Below are positions 61,059 to 64,000 of a stretch of DNA of 64,000 nucleotides, in pieces. Numbering within the stretch: position 1 is the first letter of the stretch; the number at the start of each line of letters is the position of its first letter. The notes below the pieces were generated by a model. That model did no database searches. It saw only the letters and a list, made by a program, of their open reading frames with translations, and was not told where the DNA came from. Origin of the DNA: Stenotrophomonas sp. 364 (lineage in GTDB: Bacteria; Pseudomonadota; Gammaproteobacteria; Xanthomonadales; Xanthomonadaceae); the NCBI RefSeq assembly GCF_009832905.1, contig NZ_CP047135.1, positions 1,466,001 to 1,530,000 of the forward strand, in the 5' to 3' direction. Made by a program: the position numbers and the translations under genes.

Positions 61059-61936
61059 CCCCGCCCAGTCGCCTGCAGCTGCCGCCGGGCACGTGGGCAA
61101 CGCTGCTCGACGGCCTGTGCGCGCGCTTCCCGCGGATCGACCGGGCGCAATGGGAAAGCCGCTTTGCACGCGGGCGGGTGCTGGACGCGCAGGGCAGGGC
61201 GCTGGCGCCGGACCGGGCGTGGCAGGTGGGGTTGGAGATCCAGTATTTTCGTGAGGTGGCCGAGGAGCCGGTGATTCCGTTCCTCGAAACCGTGGTGCAT
61301 CAGGATGCGCATCTGTTGGTGGCTGACAAGCCGCACTTCCTGCCCGTCACCCCGGCCGGGGCGCATGTGCGCGAAACCCTGCTGGCGCGGCTGGTGGCGC
61401 GCACCGGCAATGCGGACTTGGTGCCGCTGCACCGGCTGGACCGCCTCACCGCCGGGCTGGTGCTGTTCTCGACCCGCCCCGATTCCCGTGACGCCTACCA
61501 GCGGCTGTTCCGCGAACGACGCATCGACAAGACCTACGAGGCGTTGGCGCCAGCGCTGCCCGGACGAAGCTTTCCGTTGGAACGGCATACCCGGCTGGCA
61601 GCGGGCGAACCGTTCTTCCGCATGGCCGAAGTGCCCGGGGAGCCCAATGCCCGCACCCGCATCGAAGTCATCGACGCCGACGGCCCGATCTGGCGCTACC
61701 GGCTGCACCCCGAGTCCGGCCGCAAACACCAGCTGCGCGTGCACATGGCCGCGCTGGGCGCGCCGATCGAGGGCGACGACCTGTACCCGGTGCTGCGCAC
61801 GGCGGGCGAGGGCGCAGCCGCGGCACCGCTGCAGCTGCTGGCCCAGGCCCTGTCATTCATCGACCCGCTGACCGGCGAACCGCGTCATTTCAGCAGCGAC
61901 CGGCAGCTCACAGCCAACGTGACGGCCCCCCCGTAG
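61055..61936 (+). CDS. RluA-family pseudouridine synthase
   Basis: Protein of 293 residues that isomerises uridine in RNA. The catalytic motif HRLDRLTAG (126-134, Asp129) is intact, with VADKPHFLPVTPAG before it and ESGRKHQLRVHMAALGAPIEGDDLY after it. There is a short N-terminal S4-like part (FPRIDRAQWESRFARGRVL). The target uridine, whether in 23S, tRNA or other RNA, cannot be read from sequence. It is followed by SMAG repeats. Confidence 0.92.
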   Translation: MTPPSRLQLPPGTWATLLDGLCARFPRIDRAQWESRFARGRVLDAQGRALAPDRAWQVGLEIQYFREVAEEPVIPFLETVVHQDAHLLVADKPHFLPVTPAGAHVRETLLARLVARTGNADLVPLHRLDRLTAGLVLFSTRPDSRDAYQRLFRERRIDKTYEALAPALPGRSFPLERHTRLAAGEPFFRMAEVPGEPNARTRIEVIDADGPIWRYRLHPESGRKHQLRVHMAALGAPIEGDDLYPVLRTAGEGAAAAPLQLLAQALSFIDPLTGEPRHFSSDRQLTANVTAPP

Positions 61937-62114
61937 CGCCGGGCTCTGCCCGGCTCCCCCGCAATGCCGTAGCGCCGGCCTCTGGCCGGCTCCCCGTAAT
62001 GCCAGATTTCATGAGGAGCCGGCCAGCGGCCGGCACTACCGGGTGCCCGGATTTCATAAGGAGTCAGCCAGCGGTCGACAGCCGCCGTGGTGCCCGGATT
62101 TCATGAGGCGCCGT
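61933..62114. repeat. SMAG cluster with tandem 45-47-base repeats
   Basis: Three SMAG palindromes: 61933-61954, 61969-61990 and 62018-62039. The third begins a tandem array: the block GATTTCATGAGG recurs at 62005, 62050 (as GATTTCATAAGG) and 62097. Units two and three keep the block but their palindromes are decayed. The whole lies between the pseudouridine synthase and yaiI, with no frame of its own. Confidence 0.7.
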
Positions 62115-62132
62115 CCAGCGGCCGCCTCCGGT

Positions 62133-62609
62133 TCAGCGCCCTGAACGCTTCGCCAGCCAGCGATCCAGTTCGGCCGCGAATGCCTGCCGTTCACGCGGGC
62201 CGAGCGGCGGTGGCCCGCCGGTCTGCACGCCGGCGCCGCGCAGCTCCTCCATGAAATTGCGCATCGACAGGCGCTCGGCCATGTTGTCGGGGGTATACAG
62301 CTGCCCGCGCGGGTTCAGCGCCACGGCCTGCTTGGCAATCACCAGCGCCGCCAGCGGGATGTCCTGGGTGACCACCAGGTCGCCGGCGGCCACCCGCTCG
62401 ACGATGGCGCTGTCGGCCACGTCCAGCCCGGCCGGCACCTGAAGAAAGTCGATCACCCGCGAAGGCGGGGTGCGCAGCCAGTGGTTGGCCACCAGGGTCA
62501 GCGGCACCTGCACGCGCTCGGCGGCCCGGAACAGGATCTCCTTGATCACCCCGGGGCAGGCGTCCGCATCAACCCAGATGCGGCAATTGGCGGAACTTGA
62601 ATCGGGCAT
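62133..62609 (-). CDS. yaiI: YaiI/YqxD family protein (UPF0178)
   Basis: Protein of 158 residues with the PIN-like UPF0178 pattern: [65 protein letters not shown] and [27 protein letters not shown]. Acidic residues at PIN positions are kept (VDADAC, TQDIPL), so nuclease activity is possible but not shown. The start at 62609 matches the family. It is divergent from the cold-shock gene. Confidence 0.9.
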   Translation of the reverse strand: MPDSSSANCRIWVDADACPGVIKEILFRAAERVQVPLTLVANHWLRTPPSRVIDFLQVPAGLDVADSAIVERVAAGDLVVTQDIPLAALVIAKQAVALNPRGQLYTPDNMAERLSMRNFMEELRGAGVQTGGPPPLGPRERQAFAAELDRWLAKRSGR

Positions 62610-62909
62610 TTGGCTGATCTTAAGGTAGGAAAAGTCTGAATGGGGCGCGCGAAATCGTGTAGGATGCGCCAATCCCTTGTCCCGTCAGGCGTGACGGGGG
62701 GATGGCTGAATAAACCAGCTATCGCTTTTTAGGTAAAACACGAGTATCGTCACCCACACTGTGTTTGCTAGGGTCACCGTGAATCGTGGCCTGGTGCAGT
62801 TGATCTCACGATCTGCTCATCGATCCGCTTTACCAACGCCTGCAACTCAGTCTCGGCTCCGATAAGCGGCGGCCGCGATTATTTCAACTATTGTTTCAGG
62901 AGTTAGTAC
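62610..62909 (+). promoter_or_regulatory. Long leader region of the cold-shock gene
   Basis: 300 bases with no gene. A hairpin CCCGTCA-GGCG-TGACGGG lies at 62681-62698, and AT-rich stretches at 62720-62760 and 62875-62905. A possible -10 is TAGGAT at 62660-62665. A long structured 5' untranslated region is typical for cold-shock genes and may fold differently with temperature. The promoter is not certain. Confidence 0.45.
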
Positions 62910-63119
62910 ATGTCTGATCGTCAGCAGGGCACCGTGAAGTGGTTCAACGACGCCAAGGGCTTCGGCTTCATCACCCCGGAAAGCGGCCCGGACCTTTTCG
63001 TGCACTTCCGTGCCATCCAGGGCACCGGCTTCAAGTCGCTGCAGGAAGGCCAGAAGGTGACCTTCGTCGCCGTGCAGGGCCAGAAGGGTATGCAGGCTGA
63101 TCAGGTGCAGGCGGTCTAA
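62910..63119 (+). CDS. Cold-shock protein, CspA family
   Basis: Nucleic-acid-binding protein of 69 residues with the complete cold-shock domain: RNP1-like [20 protein letters not shown] and RNP2-like DLFVHFRAI, then [24 protein letters not shown]. It melts RNA secondary structure. The ribosome-binding site AGGAG lies ahead of the ATG. A strong terminator follows. Which cold-shock paralogue this is cannot be told here. Confidence 0.96.
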   Translation: MSDRQQGTVKWFNDAKGFGFITPESGPDLFVHFRAIQGTGFKSLQEGQKVTFVAVQGQKGMQADQVQAV

Positions 63120-63149
63120 TCGACCCCCCGCTACCGTCAGGTTGCAATG

Positions 63150-63182
63150 AAACGCCGGGAGCGAAAGCTCCCGGCGTTTTTT
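63150..63182 (+). terminator. Intrinsic terminator of the cold-shock gene
   Basis: AAACGCCGGGAGC, loop GAAA, perfect complement, then TTTT. A 13-bp stem with a GNRA tetraloop, 31 bases past the stop codon. Confidence 0.95.
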
Positions 63183-63273
63183 ATGCGGGGTGTTTTTTCA
63201 TCCGTGGGCGCCCGATGACATCGGCAGGGCGCGTACCTCGTTACGATGTCGCTTTGAACCTGCGGACCCGTCA

Positions 63274-63966
63274 ATGATCAAGGTGCACCATCTGGACCAC
63301 TCGCGCTCGCAGCGCGTGTTGTGGATGCTCGAAGAGCTGGGCCTGCCGTACCAGCTGGTCAACTACCAGCGCGACCCCACCACCTGGCTTGCGCCGCCGG
63401 CGCTGCGCGAGATCCACCCGCTGGGCAAATCGCCGGTGCTGCAGGACGACACCCTGGTGCTGGCCGAGTCCGGGGCCATCCTGGAATACCTGGCCGACCG
63501 CTACGACAGCGCCCGCCAACTGTCGCCCGAACTGCTGCCGGCTCAATCCGCCGAGCGCCTGCGCTACCGCTACTGGATGCACTACGCCGAAGGCTCGGCG
63601 ATGCCGCCGTTGCTGATGAGCCTGGTGTTCGCACGCGTGCGCAAGGCCCCCATGCCGTTCTTCGCCAAGCCGATTGCCCGTGGCATCGCCGACAAGGTGA
63701 TGAAGGGGTTCGTGGGCCCGCAGCTGAAGCTGCACCTGCAGTGGATGGAGCGTGAGCTGGGCCAGTCGCCGTGGTTTGCCGGCGAACGCTTCACCGCCGC
63801 CGACATCCAGATGAGCTTCCCGATCCAGGCGGCCGCCTCGCGCGCAGGCAGCATGGACGCGTACCCGAAACTGCAGGCCTTCCTGCAGCGCATCGAACAG
63901 CGCCCGGCCTACCAGCGCGCCACCGAGCGCGGCGGGGCGCTGGACCTGGGCGCGGGCGCGGCATGA
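63274..63966 (+). CDS. Glutathione S-transferase family protein
   Basis: Protein of 230 residues. N-terminal thioredoxin-fold domain with IKVHHLDHSRSQRVLWMLEELGLPYQ, REIHPLGKSPVLQDDTLVLAESGAILEYLADRY (cis-Pro and the ES glutathione contact), then the helical C-terminal domain with WFAGERFTAADIQMSFPIQAA (the N-capping box). It conjugates or reduces substrates with glutathione. The start at 63274 is the first ATG that fits the family. The substrate is unknown. Confidence 0.92.
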   Translation: MIKVHHLDHSRSQRVLWMLEELGLPYQLVNYQRDPTTWLAPPALREIHPLGKSPVLQDDTLVLAESGAILEYLADRYDSARQLSPELLPAQSAERLRYRYWMHYAEGSAMPPLLMSLVFARVRKAPMPFFAKPIARGIADKVMKGFVGPQLKLHLQWMERELGQSPWFAGERFTAADIQMSFPIQAAASRAGSMDAYPKLQAFLQRIEQRPAYQRATERGGALDLGAGAA

Positions 63967-64000
63967 ACTTGCGGGGGCGTGGCGGCGCCCCCATCTGGTG

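Overview
The window is a stretch of high-GC gammaproteobacterial chromosome, most probably Stenotrophomonas (Xanthomonadaceae). Four things point there: a divergent LysR gene followed by SDR, membrane fusion protein, RND pump, SDR and outer membrane factor, which is the layout of smeRv-smeU1VWU2X; a tmRNA tag reading ANDDNYGSDFAIAA; some fifteen short palindromes ending in GTAG/CTAC, the form of the SMAG (REP-type) repeats of S. maltophilia; and the hrcA-grpE-dnaK-dnaJ, queA-tgt-yajC-secDF and fabV neighbourhoods. There is no IS element, prophage, CRISPR array, rRNA or tRNA. Almost all of it reads as core chromosome, with a patch of small lineage-specific genes at about 11.4-18.2 kb and 20-22 kb.

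Layout. 1-2.0 kb: the 5' part of an Oar-like TonB-dependent receptor, running off the left edge. 2.3-11.3 kb: the smeRv regulator and the smeU1VWU2X efflux operon. 11.4-18.2 kb: small membrane, secreted and orphan proteins, including a tandem duplicated secreted pair, a PliG-like lysozyme inhibitor and a run of unrecognised genes. 18.2-19.6 kb: an ADP-ribosylglycohydrolase and ssrA (tmRNA). 19.7-24.4 kb: a Sel1-repeat protein, small proteins, smpB-ratA-rnfH-bamE, and fur. 24.5-26.7 kb: a divergent SGNH hydrolase/LysR pair. 26.8-33.7 kb: recN and the heat-shock operon hrcA-grpE-dnaK-dnaJ. 33.8-35.8 kb: pdxY and tyrA, followed by a cluster of DnaA-box-like sites. 36-40.3 kb: an ABC exporter, an IMPACT/YigZ protein, and an ECF sigma factor with a putative anti-sigma partner. 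40.4-45.6 kb: a GAF-GAF-GGDEF-EAL protein, a LOG-type hydrolase and a class III aminotransferase. 45.8-53.4 kb: queA, tgt, yajC, secD, secF and fabV. 53.5-56.6 kb: two coupled MFS pumps divergent from a TetR regulator. 56.7-64 kb: a FimX-like c-di-GMP effector, a BaiN-type flavoprotein, YaeQ, a RluA-type pseudouridine synthase with a coupled orphan, YaiI, a cold-shock protein and a GST.

The most interesting regulatory sequence is a near-perfect SoxR-type dyad between smeU1 and smeV. It carries a TTGACC -35 and the 19-bp spacer of MerR-family promoters, which implies an internal redox-responsive promoter for the pump genes. Other non-coding structures worth attention are the LysR-type operator arrays (smeRv-smeU1 and the 25.8 kb LysR), twin TetR operators at 55.9 kb, the DnaA boxes after tyrA, a 28-bp-arm inverted repeat upstream of fabV, and a decaying tandem repeat built from SMAG units near 62 kb.

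Starts were chosen by ribosome-binding site, signal peptide and homologous N-termini. All family assignments are read from sequence without database searches.
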